Of a DNA stretch of 50,366 nt, positions 8,313 to 16,053 are shown piece after piece. The notes under the pieces were generated by a model that was given only the letters and a program-made list of their open reading frames with translations, did no database searches and was not told where the DNA came from. Source of the stretch: Actinomycetes bacterium (GTDB taxonomy: Bacteria > Actinomycetota > Actinomycetes > Actinomycetales > Cellulomonadaceae). A program made the position numbers and the translations under genes. Positions within the stretch are counted from its first letter, which is position 1. Each line of letters begins with the position of its first letter. The DNA is taken from assembly GCA_023432565.1 (NCBI GenBank), contig JAEYUL010000221.1:1-50366 (forward strand). The letters are read 5' to 3'.

Positions 8313-8387
8313 ATGAGCAAGCGTGGCCGCAAGCGCCGCTCCCGCGCCGGGAGCGCGTCGAACCACGGCAAGCGCCCCAACGCCTGA
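8313..8387 (+). CDS. 50S ribosomal protein bL37
   Basis: A 24-residue, highly basic protein, MSKRGRKRRSRAGSASNHGK plus RPNA. It starts at ATG 8313 with GAAGGGAAG upstream. The KRGRKRRxR...NHGKRPN pattern is that of bL37, the very small actinobacterial large-subunit protein seen in mycobacterial ribosome structures. The gene is monocistronic and ends at a strong hairpin (8424-8465). It is easily missed because of its length. Confidence rests on the sequence pattern, not a search. Confidence 0.85.
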   Translation: MSKRGRKRRSRAGSASNHGKRPNA

Positions 8388-8423
8388 GCTCCGAGCTCGG
8401 CAGGGCGTCACCCGACGCAACGC

Positions 8424-8465
8424 ACGAAGGCCCCGCGCACCGGCTCCGGTGCGCAGGGCCTTCGT
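8424..8465. terminator. bidirectional terminator between bL37 and rsrA
   Basis: 20-nt arms (8424-8443 and 8446-8465) with one mismatch and a 2-nt apparent loop, i.e. a very stable hairpin with tip GGCTCC. It lies 37 nt after the bL37 stop and 84 nt beyond the convergent rsrA stop. Confidence 0.8.
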
Positions 8466-8548
8466 CGTCTGGGGGCCGCACGGCGCTCCGACAGCGTTGC
8501 GACGGTGCTGGGCGAGCCTCCCGCCGCCACACCAGGGCCGCGCGGGTG

Positions 8549-8866
8549 TCAGCTCTCGGCGACCCGCGTGGCCGTCAGCGTCGCGTGGATCCGGGCGCGC
8601 AGGTCCGCCGGCGGGCCCGCGTCCTTCTCCCAGCAGCGCTTGACGAGCTTCTTCAGGACGAGCTCGACCTCCTGCTCGCCGAGGCAGCCGTCGCAGCCCT
8701 CCAGGTGAGCCTTGACCCGCTCGGCCTCCAAGGGCTCGAGCTCGGAGTCCAGGTACGCCCACAGCTCGGCGACGGCCTCGTCGCAGTCGCACCCCGACGA
8801 CGAGCGACGCGTCGCTCCCGGTTCCTCAGGCGCGTCCTCGCGCACCGTCGCGTCACGGTCCTCCAT
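8549..8866 (-). CDS. rsrA: zinc-binding redox-sensing anti-sigma factor RsrA
   Basis: 105 residues. The ZAS zinc-binding motif HxxxCxxC reads HLEGCDGC (about residues 55-62), with the upstream Cys pair GCDCDEAV (about 26-28) and the later Cys in KKLVKRCWEK, as in RsrA. In the family, oxidation to a disulfide releases zinc and frees sigma-R to drive thiol-stress genes. The ATG at 8866 overlaps the sigR stop (TGATG) and is preceded by GGAGGAGGG, giving tight translational coupling that keeps the sigma and anti-sigma in balance. Confidence 0.95.
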   Translation of the reverse strand: MEDRDATVREDAPEEPGATRRSSSGCDCDEAVAELWAYLDSELEPLEAERVKAHLEGCDGCLGEQEVELVLKKLVKRCWEKDAGPPADLRARIHATLTATRVAES

Positions 8867-9561
8867 CACTCGCCCTCCTCCGACGAGCCCTGCGCGGCGG
8901 GAACGAGGCCGCGCTCGCGCGCGTAGTCGCTCAGCAGCTCGCGCAGCTGGCTGCGACCACGGTGCAGACGCGACATCACGGTCCCGATCGGTGTGCCCAT
9001 GATCTCGGCGATCTCCTTGTAGGCGAAGCCCTCGACGTCGGCGAGGTACACCGCGATCCGGAACTCCTCGGGGATGCGCGCCAGCGCGTCCTTGACGTCC
9101 GAGTCCGGCAGGTGGTCCAGGGCCTCTGCCTCCGCCGAGCGCAGACCGCTCGAGGTGTGCGACGCAGCGCGGGCGAGCTGCCAGTCCTCGATCTCCTCCG
9201 AGTGGGACTGCTGCGGCTCGCGCTGCTTCTTGCGATAGGTGTTGATGTAGGTGTTGGTCAGGATGCGGTACAGCCAGGCCTTGAGGTTCGTGCCCGGCTT
9301 GTACTGGTGGAACGCGGCGAACGCCTTGGTGTACGTCTCCTGCACGAGGTCCTCGGCGTCCGCGGGGTTGCGCGTCATGCGCAGCGCGGCGCCGTAGAGC
9401 TGGTCCAGGAAGACGAGCGCCTCGTCCTCGAACCGGGCGGCGCGCGCGGCGTCGCCCTCGGTCTCGGGCGCACGGGTGCCGCCGTGCGGCATCGGCTCGA
9501 TCTCAGGCGTGGGCTCGGCCGCCGCGGCGTCCGCGGCAGGCTCGGTCGTCTCGTCGTTCAT
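8866..9561 (-). CDS. sigR: ECF RNA polymerase sigma factor SigR/SigH
   Basis: 231 residues from ATG 9561. Region 2 (FEDEALVFLDQLYGAALRMTRNPADAEDLVQETY, KAWLYRILTNTYIN) begins near residue 43; region 4 (LARIPEEFRIAVYLADVEGFAYKEIAEIMG, then IGTVMSRLHRGR) is near the C-terminus. It is a group 4 sigma factor for the disulfide-stress response, held by the RsrA encoded next to it. The frame stays open upstream to an ATG at 9753, which would add 64 residues, and a sigma-R-type promoter ends 4 nt before that ATG; see the separate entries. The shorter start lacks a strong ribosome binding site, so the choice of start is uncertain and both may be used. Confidence 0.95.
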   Translation of the reverse strand: MNDETTEPAADAAAAEPTPEIEPMPHGGTRAPETEGDAARAARFEDEALVFLDQLYGAALRMTRNPADAEDLVQETYTKAFAAFHQYKPGTNLKAWLYRILTNTYINTYRKKQREPQQSHSEEIEDWQLARAASHTSSGLRSAEAEALDHLPDSDVKDALARIPEEFRIAVYLADVEGFAYKEIAEIMGTPIGTVMSRLHRGRSQLRELLSDYARERGLVPAAQGSSEEGE

Positions 9562-9753
9562 CGCAGCCGAGCCTATGCCCGCGAGGGCGCGCGCACCCCC
9601 GGGTGACCGACCCGCGACCAGGGCCGTCGCGACGGCGCACGCGAGGGTGCCGACACAGGCGGCACGAGCGGTCCGCGCCGCCCCGTCCTGGGGTGCCGCG
9701 ACGGCCGTCGGCTCGGTTGCGGGCGCGACGGACGGCTCGGCGAGGCTGGTCAT
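9562..9753 (-). other. in-frame N-terminal extension of SigR (putative long isoform)
   Basis: From ATG 9753 the reading frame runs without stop into sigR and adds 64 Ala/Thr-rich residues (MTSLAEPSVAPATEP...). Streptomyces makes a long, unstable sigma-R isoform with an N-terminal extension from a stress-induced sigma-R promoter. The same geometry here suggests the same isoform; whether it is translated is inference. Confidence 0.5.
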
Positions 9754-9763
9754 GATGGTCGTC

Positions 9764-9790
9764 AACGCCCACGACCGGCGTCCGATTCCC
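9764..9790 (-). promoter_or_regulatory. sigma-R-type autoregulatory promoter of sigR
   Basis: On the minus strand GGGAAT (9785-9790), an 18-nt spacer, then GTT (9764-9766), a match to the known sigma-R consensus GGAAT-N18-GTT. The predicted start near 9757 is only about 4 nt before ATG 9753, so the induced mRNA would be almost leaderless for the long SigR form. Confidence 0.75.
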
Positions 9791-9864
9791 TCGCGCGCTA
9801 GCGTGGCTCTCGTCCCTGGACCGCCCGGCGCCCGGCCGGGCGCCACCGCCCGAAGGGGTCCGCC

Positions 9865-10350
9865 GTGCTGCTGCGTCGCATCGCCCGTCCGCTGTTCGCC
9901 ACGTGGTTCGTCTCCGAGGGCGTGGACGCGTTGCGCCATCCCGCGGACCACGTGGCTGCCGCGCGGGCCATGCTGGACCGCCTGGAGTCCGCCGCGCCCG
10001 GATCGACGGCCGGCCTGACCGACTCGCGCCTGAAGGGCGCCGTGCGTCTGCACGGCGGGGCGGTCGCGCTGGCCGCGACCATGCTCGCCGTCGGCCGCGC
10101 GCCGCGCACGGCGGCTCTGGCCCTGGCGGGCCTGACCGCACCGCTCGTGCTGGTGAACCTCCCGCGGCGCGAGGACCGCGTCGCCCTGCCCGCCGAGAAG
10201 GCCGAGCGACGTCAGCGACTCATCCGGGCGCTCGCGTTCACCGCGGGCGCCGTGCTGGTCGGGGCCGACTACGAGGGCAGGCCGGGCCTGCGCTGGCGGA
10301 TAGCGGACGCGCACGACCGCCGCGTGGCCGCCCACGCCTCCGAGGACTGA
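9865..10350 (+). CDS. DoxX-family membrane protein
   Basis: 161 residues from GTG 9865 with AAGGGG 7 nt upstream. The start LLRRIARPLFATWFVSEGVDALRHPADHV is typical of actinobacterial DoxX-like proteins, followed by hydrophobic segments near residues 60-75 (GAVALAATMLAVG), 82-98 (ALALAGLTAPLVLVNL) and 122-132 (FTAGAVLVGAD). It is divergent from sigR. DoxX proteins are linked to redox homeostasis in mycobacteria, which fits the neighbourhood; the exact activity is not known. Confidence 0.82.
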   Translation: MLLRRIARPLFATWFVSEGVDALRHPADHVAAARAMLDRLESAAPGSTAGLTDSRLKGAVRLHGGAVALAATMLAVGRAPRTAALALAGLTAPLVLVNLPRREDRVALPAEKAERRQRLIRALAFTAGAVLVGADYEGRPGLRWRIADAHDRRVAAHASED

Positions 10351-10374
10351 GCGCGCGACGACCCTCGCGGCGAG

Positions 10375-10407
10375 GGGGCCCGGACCGCCGATCGCGGTCC
10401 GGGCCCC
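10375..10407. terminator. bidirectional terminator after the DoxX-like gene
   Basis: A perfect 14-bp stem (10375-10388 with 10394-10407) and 5-nt loop lies between the convergent DoxX-like and DUF2993-like genes. Confidence 0.85.
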
Positions 10408-10433
10408 GTCATCTCACGACGCCGCGCCGCACG

Positions 10434-11291
10434 TCACTGCGCGCGTGCGGTCAGGACCACCTCGTCGCCCACGGTCACGTGCACGTCCGTCAGACGCACG
10501 CCCGCCGGAAGGCTCGACACCAGGTCGATGCGACGCCCGTCGTACCGCTCGACCCGGCTGCGGGCGGCCACGAGCAGCGCGCCGACGACCGGGTTCCGGC
10601 TCGAGACACGCACGTCGGTGAGGGTGACACCGAGCGCGTCGTCGACGGTCGCGGTCATGCCCGCCTCGACGGTCGCGGACAGCAGGGACTTCTTGACCTG
10701 AGCCTCGACGACGACGGCGACCCCGTTGTCCCCCGCGGGCGACAGCCGCAGGTCGAGGCGCGTGAGCCGCAGCCCGTTGGCAGCGGCGACCTGCGTGGCG
10801 ACGCGCTCGGCGGCCGCCTCGATCGCCTGCACGGGCACCGCGAGACGGGCCGAGCCGCTGACCGGGTGCGCCTCGTCGGGCTCGACCGCGTCGAGACCGA
10901 GCTGTCCGTCGGCGCCCTCGACCCACTCGAACGAGACGCCCGCGACGTCGAGCTCCACGTCGACGCCCGCCCCGACGACCGTGACCGGGTGCGCCTGCAC
11001 GGACAGGGACCCGATGGTGCCGCGCTCACGCCGCACCACGTCGACCGTGCCGGCGGCGGCCTGCGCGGCGCGCGCCTCGCGCGGCGAGACCTGCACGCCC
11101 GTGAGGTCGACGGCGAGAGTCGGGATGTCCGTGCCCGCGAGCGTCGCGGCCAGCTGGACCGCCGACGCCGAGGCGGCCTCGACACCGCCGTAGGTCAGCA
11201 GCGCGGCGCGCAGGCGGTCCGTCAGGTCGGCGTCCGAGGCCGGCCGGGGCAGGGACCCGAGAGGAAGGATGTCCGGATTCTGGGTGTTCAC
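10434..11291 (-). CDS. DUF2993-like protein
   Basis: 285 residues from GTG 11291. The central part has the alternating beta pattern and phrases of DUF2993 (LmeA-like) proteins: VDLTGVQVSPREA..., VSVQAHPVTVVGAGVDVELDVAGVSFEWV, a repeat of similar strands with AAAERVATQVAAANGLRL, and a final LPAGVRLTDVHVTVGDEVVLTARA. Unlike secreted LmeA, no signal peptide or transmembrane start is visible, so it seems cytoplasmic or membrane-associated. Function unknown; lipid binding is only a family-based guess. It is divergent from aroA with 50 nt between the start codons. Confidence 0.65.
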   Translation of the reverse strand: MNTQNPDILPLGSLPRPASDADLTDRLRAALLTYGGVEAASASAVQLAATLAGTDIPTLAVDLTGVQVSPREARAAQAAAGTVDVVRRERGTIGSLSVQAHPVTVVGAGVDVELDVAGVSFEWVEGADGQLGLDAVEPDEAHPVSGSARLAVPVQAIEAAAERVATQVAAANGLRLTRLDLRLSPAGDNGVAVVVEAQVKKSLLSATVEAGMTATVDDALGVTLTDVRVSSRNPVVGALLVAARSRVERYDGRRIDLVSSLPAGVRLTDVHVTVGDEVVLTARAQ

Positions 11292-11297
11292 GGCGTG

Positions 11298-11303
11298 AGC
11301 CTA
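11298..11303 (-). promoter_or_regulatory. leaderless -10 of the DUF2993-like gene
   Basis: TAGGCT on the minus strand, 6 nt before GTG 11291; no ribosome binding site. Confidence 0.55.
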
Positions 11304-11328
11304 GACCGTGCCGTCCCCGCGGCGTGGA

Positions 11329-11334
11329 TAGCCT
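11329..11334 (+). promoter_or_regulatory. leaderless -10 of aroA
   Basis: TAGCCT, 7 nt before ATG 11342; no ribosome binding site. Confidence 0.5.
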
Positions 11335-11341
11335 GGGCGCC

Positions 11342-12646
11342 ATGACCGCGACCCTCCCGCCGACCTCGCACCCGTGGTGGCCCGCACCGGCTGCGACCAC
11401 GCCGCTCGACGCCCTGGTCGAGGTCCCCGGGTCGAAGTCGCTGACCGCCCGGTACCTCGTCATCGCGGCGCTCGCGAGCTCGACGACCCACCTTCGCTCG
11501 GCTCTGCTCTCACGGGACACGCGCCTCATGGCCGGCGCGCTCGAGTCGCTCGGCGTGCGCGTGGGCCTGGGCGCGGACATCACGGTCGAGCCCGGCCCCC
11601 TGAGCGGCGACGTGACCGTCGACTGCGGCCTGGCGGGCACGGTCATGCGGTTCCTGCCGGCGGTCGCGGCGCTCGCCGACGGACCGGTGCGCTTCACGGG
11701 CGACGCCGAGGCGCTCGTGCGGCCGGTGGGACCGGTCATCCGCGCGCTGCAGGCCCTGGGAGTCCGCGTGGACGAGGAGGGCGTGCCCGGGCACCTGCCG
11801 TTCGTCGTGCACGGCCACGGGTCCGTGCGCGGAGGCCACGTGGACGTCGACGCCTCGGGCTCCAGCCAGTTCGTCTCCGGGCTCCTGCTCGCCGCCGCGC
11901 GCTTCGAGCAGGGTCTGGTGGTGCGCCACACCGGGCCGACGCTGCCCTCGCTGCCGCACATCGCGATGACGGTCGAGACGCTGCGCGCCGCCGGGGTGCA
12001 GGTGGACGACTCGCGTCCGGAGATCTGGGAGGTCGCCCCGGGCGCGATCGCGGGGCGCGACGTGCGGGTCGAGCCCGACCTGTCGAACGCCGCGCCGTTC
12101 CTGTGCGCGGCGCTCGTCGCGGGCGGCACGGTGCGCGTCCCGGGCTGGCCGGCCACCACCACCCAGCCGGGCGCGCTGCTGCCGGGCATCCTCGAGCGCA
12201 TGGGGGCGAGCACCGCGCTCGTCGGCGACGAGCTCGCCGTGACCGGCACGGGTGCCATCCACGGCGTCGACCTGGACCTGCACGCGGCGGGCGAGATCGC
12301 TCCGACGATCGCCGCGCTCGCGGTGCTCGCCGACTCGCCGACCCGGCTGCGCGGCATCGCGCACCTGCGGGGCCACGAGACGGACCGCCTCGCGGCGCTG
12401 GCCAGCGAGATCACGCGGCTCGGCGGGCAGGCCGAGCAGACCTCCGACGGGCTGGTCATCACGCCGCGGCCGCTCACCGGCGGGATGTGGCGCACGTACG
12501 CCGACCACCGCATGGCGACGGCGGGCGCCCTGATCGGGCTGCGCGTGCCGGGGGTCGTGGTCGAGGACGTGGCGACGACCTCCAAGACCATCCCCGACTT
12601 CGTCGGCCTGTGGGACGGCATGCTGGCGGGCGACGCGCAGCGGTGA
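11342..12646 (+). CDS. aroA: 3-phosphoshikimate 1-carboxyvinyltransferase (EPSP synthase)
   Basis: 434 residues. AroA joins PEP and shikimate 3-phosphate in aromatic amino acid synthesis. Visible motifs: PGSKSLTARYLVIAALA (substrate loop), DCGLAGTVMRFLPAVAALADG, SSQFVSGLLLAAAR, the PEP-binding LRGHETDRLAAL and the C-terminal YADHRMATAGALIGL. ATG 11342 is preceded by a leaderless-type TAGCCT. The stop overlaps the rsgA start (GTGA), so aroA, rsgA and probably hisN and the methyltransferase form one unit. This gene order next to sigR-rsrA is conserved in actinobacteria. Confidence 0.97.
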   Translation: MTATLPPTSHPWWPAPAATTPLDALVEVPGSKSLTARYLVIAALASSTTHLRSALLSRDTRLMAGALESLGVRVGLGADITVEPGPLSGDVTVDCGLAGTVMRFLPAVAALADGPVRFTGDAEALVRPVGPVIRALQALGVRVDEEGVPGHLPFVVHGHGSVRGGHVDVDASGSSQFVSGLLLAAARFEQGLVVRHTGPTLPSLPHIAMTVETLRAAGVQVDDSRPEIWEVAPGAIAGRDVRVEPDLSNAAPFLCAALVAGGTVRVPGWPATTTQPGALLPGILERMGASTALVGDELAVTGTGAIHGVDLDLHAAGEIAPTIAALAVLADSPTRLRGIAHLRGHETDRLAALASEITRLGGQAEQTSDGLVITPRPLTGGMWRTYADHRMATAGALIGLRVPGVVVEDVATTSKTIPDFVGLWDGMLAGDAQR

Positions 12647-13725
12647 GGCGTCGCCGGCAGTACGACGAGTCCGACGTCCGGGTCCGCCCCGGCAAGGGCT
12701 CACGTCCGCGCACCAAGCAGCGCCCCGAGCACGCCGACGCCGAGCGTGCGATGGTCACGGGCGTCGACCGTGGCCGGTACGCGGTCCTCGTCGACCCGGA
12801 CGGGCCGCACGAGCGCCGCGCGGTCGCGATGAAGGCGCGCGAGCTGGGGCGTGAGCGCGTCGTGCCGGGCGACCTCGTCGACCTCGTGGGCGACACCTCG
12901 GGCGACGACGGGACGCTCGCGCGCATCGTGCGCATCACCGAGCGCCGGACCGTGCTGCGCCGCACCGCCGACGACACGGACCCGGTCGAGCGGGTGATCG
13001 TGGCCAACGCCGACCAGCTCGTGATCGTCACGGCGCTGGCGGATCCCGAGCCCCGCACCCGCATGATCGACCGGTGCGTCGCGGCGGCCTACGACGCGGG
13101 CATGGACGCGTTGCTGGCTCTCACCAAGGCGGACCTGGCCGACCCGTCCGAGCTCGTGCAGATGTACGAGCCGATCGGCGTGCGGGTGGTCGTGACCCGC
13201 ACCGAGGGGCCGCCCGAGCACCGCACCATCGACGGGCTCGACGAGCTGCGGGCAGCCCTGGCGGGGCGCACGTCGGTGCTCGTCGGGCACTCCGGCGTCG
13301 GGAAGTCGACGCTCGTCAACGCGCTCGTCCCGCACGCGCGCCGGGCGACGGGCGCGGTCAACGTGGTCACGGGTCGCGGTCGGCACACCTCGACGTCTGC
13401 GATCGCCCTGCGCGTGCCACCGCGCGCCGACGAGGCCCCGACGTGGGTCATCGACACGCCGGGCGTGCGGTCGTTCGGCCTCGCCCACGTCGAGCCCGAC
13501 CACCTGCTGCAGGCGTTCGCCGACCTCGCGCAGGTCGCGGCGGACGACTGCCCCCGGGGGTGCACGCACGCCGCCGACGCTCCGGACTGCGGCCTGGACG
13601 AGTGGGTCACGGAGAGCGCGGACGACGACGATCGCGCGGCGCGCGCGGCGCGGGTCGACTCGTTCCGTCGCCTGCTGGCCAGCCGTCTGGGAGCTCCCGA
13701 CGCCGACGCGGCCCCGTCGACGTGA
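12643..13725 (+). CDS. rsgA: ribosome small-subunit-dependent GTPase A
   Basis: 360 residues from GTG 12643, inside the aroA stop. RsgA is a circularly permuted GTPase that helps mature the 30S subunit. The order is OB-fold (VTGVDRGRYAVLVDPDGP), G4 TKADLA, G1 GHSGVGKSTL, G2 region GRGRHTST and G3 DTPGV, then the zinc-binding tail CPRGCTHAADAPDC. The basic N-terminus YDESDVRVRPGKGSRPRTK is typical of actinobacterial members. Confidence 0.95.
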   Translation: MRRRRQYDESDVRVRPGKGSRPRTKQRPEHADAERAMVTGVDRGRYAVLVDPDGPHERRAVAMKARELGRERVVPGDLVDLVGDTSGDDGTLARIVRITERRTVLRRTADDTDPVERVIVANADQLVIVTALADPEPRTRMIDRCVAAAYDAGMDALLALTKADLADPSELVQMYEPIGVRVVVTRTEGPPEHRTIDGLDELRAALAGRTSVLVGHSGVGKSTLVNALVPHARRATGAVNVVTGRGRHTSTSAIALRVPPRADEAPTWVIDTPGVRSFGLAHVEPDHLLQAFADLAQVAADDCPRGCTHAADAPDCGLDEWVTESADDDDRAARAARVDSFRRLLASRLGAPDADAAPST

Positions 13726-13746
13726 CCTGCGCGCTCCCGCGGCCAC

Positions 13747-13752
13747 TACGGT
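13747..13752 (+). promoter_or_regulatory. leaderless -10 of hisN
   Basis: TACGGT, 6 nt before ATG 13759; a GTGACC at 13722-13727 is a possible -35 (19-nt spacer) inside the rsgA stop region. Confidence 0.5.
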
Positions 13753-13758
13753 GAGCGC

Positions 13759-14559
13759 ATGAGCCTGCGGACCGGGTACGACGACGACCTGCGCCTCGCC
13801 CACGTGATCGCCGACCAGGTCGACGCGCTGACGATGTCGCGGTTCAAGGCGCTGGACCTGAAGGTCGACACGAAGCCGGACCTGACGCCGGTCTCGGACG
13901 CCGACCGGGACGCCGAGGCCTTGATCCGCTCGCAGCTGTCGCGCACGCGGCCGCGCGACGCCGTGCACGGCGAGGAGATGCCCGACACGGGCCACGGTCC
14001 ACGCCGCTGGGTCGTCGACCCCATCGACGGCACCAAGAACTTCGTGCGCGGCGTGCCCGTGTGGGCGACGCTCATCGCGTTGCTGGACGGCGACCAGGTG
14101 GTCGTCGGGCTGGTCAGCGCACCGGCGATCGGCCGCCGCTGGTGGGCCGCGCAGGGCTCCGGAGCGTGGACCGGGCGCTCGCTGTCGCAGGCCACGCAGA
14201 TGCACGTCTCGAAGGTCGACCGGCTCGAGGACGCGTCGTTCTCGTACGCGAGCCTGACCGGCTGGGAGGAGCGCGGACGCCTCCCGCAGGTGCTCGACCT
14301 CATGCGCACGGTGTGGCGGACGCGCGCGTTCGGCGACTTCTGGTCGTACGTGCTCGTCGCGGAGGGTGCGGTGGACCTCGCCGCGGAGCCCGAGCTGGCG
14401 CTGCACGACATGGCCGCGCTGGTCCCGATCGTCACCGAGGCCGGCGGGCGGTTCACGTCGGTGGGCGGCGCGCCGGGTCCGTTCGGCGGCTCGGGCGCGG
14501 CGTCCAACGGACTGCTGCACGACGAGCTGCTCGCGCGCCTCGACCTCGCGGACGCATGA
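13759..14559 (+). CDS. hisN: histidinol-phosphatase of the inositol-monophosphatase superfamily (HisN)
   Basis: 266 residues. The metal-binding motifs of the IMPase fold are present: KPDLTPVSDADR, HGEEM, and VVDPIDGTKNFVRGVPVWATL. GDFWSYVLVAEGAVDLAAEPEL and the ending GGSGAASNGLLHDELL are the HisN versions of the C-terminal motifs. In actinobacteria HisN dephosphorylates histidinol phosphate in histidine synthesis. It begins 33 nt after rsgA with its own leaderless-type -10, and its stop overlaps the next start (ATGA). A general inositol phosphatase is the alternative. Confidence 0.85.
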   Translation: MSLRTGYDDDLRLAHVIADQVDALTMSRFKALDLKVDTKPDLTPVSDADRDAEALIRSQLSRTRPRDAVHGEEMPDTGHGPRRWVVDPIDGTKNFVRGVPVWATLIALLDGDQVVVGLVSAPAIGRRWWAAQGSGAWTGRSLSQATQMHVSKVDRLEDASFSYASLTGWEERGRLPQVLDLMRTVWRTRAFGDFWSYVLVAEGAVDLAAEPELALHDMAALVPIVTEAGGRFTSVGGAPGPFGGSGAASNGLLHDELLARLDLADA

Positions 14560-15344
14560 GGGGCGCGCGGGCGACCGACGAGGACGGCGAGGACTGGCGC
14601 AGCGACCTGCACCGGGCGCGCTCGACGTCGTTCGGCCGCAGCGTGGGCGCCTACGCCGCGGCACGCCCGTCCTACCCGGACGAGGCGGTCGCGTGGCTCG
14701 TGCCGGACGACGCGCGTGACGTCGTGGACCTCGGCGCCGGGACGGGCAAGCTCACGGCGGGCCTGGCGGCGCGAGGGAACCTGCGCGTGACCGCGGTCGA
14801 GCCCGACGACCTCATGCGCGGCGCACTGGCCGCCGCGTTGCCGACGGTCACGGCCGTCGCGGGAACCGCCGAGGCCACGGGCCTGCCCGACGCGAGCGCC
14901 GACCTCGTGGCGGTGGGTCAGGCGTGGCACTGGTTCGACCCGCTGGCCGCGACGCGCGAGGTCCGGCGGGTGCTGCGGCGCGGTGGGCGGCTGGCCCTCG
15001 TGTGGAACGTCGTGCTGGAGGGTGAGCTCGACTGGGCGGACGCGTACTTCGAGATCGTGCACCGTGGCGACACGCTCGACTACTCGCGCACGCAGGACCC
15101 GGCCGTGGGGCCGGGCCTCGGGCCGTGGGAGCGCACGTCGTTCTCGTGGCGGCGCACCATCCGGCCCGACGAGCTGCGGCGGCTCGCCGCGAGCCGCAGC
15201 CACCTCATCGCGATGTCCCCGCCCGATCGGGACGCGCTGCTCGCGGAGGTCGATGCGCTGTGGCGCACGCACCCGGACCTGGTCGGACGGCAGTGGGCCG
15301 AGCTGCCCTACGTCACGCGCTGCTGGCGCGCCACGACCACGTGA
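14556..15344 (+). CDS. class I SAM-dependent methyltransferase
   Basis: 262 residues from ATG 14556, overlapping the hisN stop by 4 nt. SAM-binding motif I reads VVDLGAGTGKLTAGLAARG (about residue 54), followed by VTAVEPDDLM, GTAEATGLPDASADLVAVGQAWHWFDP and the VLRRGGRLALVWNV strand. This is the Methyltransf_11 type. The Tyr-rich start SVGAYAAARPSYPDEAVAWL matches a subgroup seen near hisN in related bacteria. Substrate unknown. Confidence 0.87.
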   Translation: MRGARATDEDGEDWRSDLHRARSTSFGRSVGAYAAARPSYPDEAVAWLVPDDARDVVDLGAGTGKLTAGLAARGNLRVTAVEPDDLMRGALAAALPTVTAVAGTAEATGLPDASADLVAVGQAWHWFDPLAATREVRRVLRRGGRLALVWNVVLEGELDWADAYFEIVHRGDTLDYSRTQDPAVGPGLGPWERTSFSWRRTIRPDELRRLAASRSHLIAMSPPDRDALLAEVDALWRTHPDLVGRQWAELPYVTRCWRATTT

Positions 15345-15378
15345 CGGCGCCCCGCGACCGCCGACAACTTTGACTTTC

Positions 15379-15407
15379 TTGACAACGCACACTTTCGGTG
15401 CGACGGT
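15379..15407 (+). promoter_or_regulatory. promoter of the HTH-SRPBCC operon
   Basis: TTGACA (15379-15384), 17 nt, GACGGT (15402-15407), then 6 nt to ATG 15414, so probably leaderless. TTGAC occurs twice 9 nt apart (15370 and 15379) within a low-GC patch, a possible repressor site. Confidence 0.5.
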
Positions 15408-15413
15408 GGCGAC

Positions 15414-16052
15414 ATGCTCGACGTCGCCGTCATCGACGATCCCGCGGTCGCGGAGGTCGCTCTCGACCCCACCCGCGCCCGCCTGCTCGCCGCGCTCACC
15501 GCACCCGGCTCCGCGACCACGCTCGCGGCCGACCTGGGCCTGACCCGCCAGCAGGTGAACTACCACCTGCGCACGCTCGAGTCGCACGGGCTCGCGACCC
15601 TCGTCGACGAGCGCCGGCGCGGCAACATGACCGAGCGCGTGCTGCAGGCCAGCGCGGCGTCCTACGTCATCTCCCCGGGCGCGCTCCCCCAGGTCGCCCC
15701 GGACCCCGACCGGCTGCGCGACCAGCTCTCCGCGCAGTGGATGCTGGCCCTCGGCGCGCGACTCGTCCACGAGGTCGGCACGCTCCTGAACGGCGCCCAG
15801 GCGGCGGGGCAGCGCCTGGCGACCTACGCGGTCGACGGCACGGTGCGGTTCGCCTCCGCGGCGGACCGGGCACGGTTCGCCCACGAGCTCGGCTCGGCGG
15901 TCGCGGAGCTCGTCGCACGCTACGACGCGCCCGCCGCGCCCGACGGGCGCGACCACCGGCTCGTCGTCGCGCTGCACCCCGCGCTCACGACCCCCGCGCT
16001 CCCCGCAGTGACCGGACCCGACAGCAACGACACCCACCCGAAGGAGTCCTGA
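15414..16052 (+). CDS. winged-helix (ArsR-like) transcriptional regulator
   Basis: 212 residues. The N-terminal winged helix is clear: DPTRARLLAALTAPGSATTLAADLGLTRQQVNYHLRTLESHGLATLVDERRRGNMTERV in successive segments, residues ~20-80. The rest is helical with a long tail typical of HTH proteins paired with SRPBCC proteins. Its stop is 1 nt before the next start, so it probably represses the two-gene operon and responds to the partner's ligand (inference). Confidence 0.85.
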   Translation: MLDVAVIDDPAVAEVALDPTRARLLAALTAPGSATTLAADLGLTRQQVNYHLRTLESHGLATLVDERRRGNMTERVLQASAASYVISPGALPQVAPDPDRLRDQLSAQWMLALGARLVHEVGTLLNGAQAAGQRLATYAVDGTVRFASAADRARFAHELGSAVAELVARYDAPAAPDGRDHRLVVALHPALTTPALPAVTGPDSNDTHPKES

Positions 16053-16053
16053 C

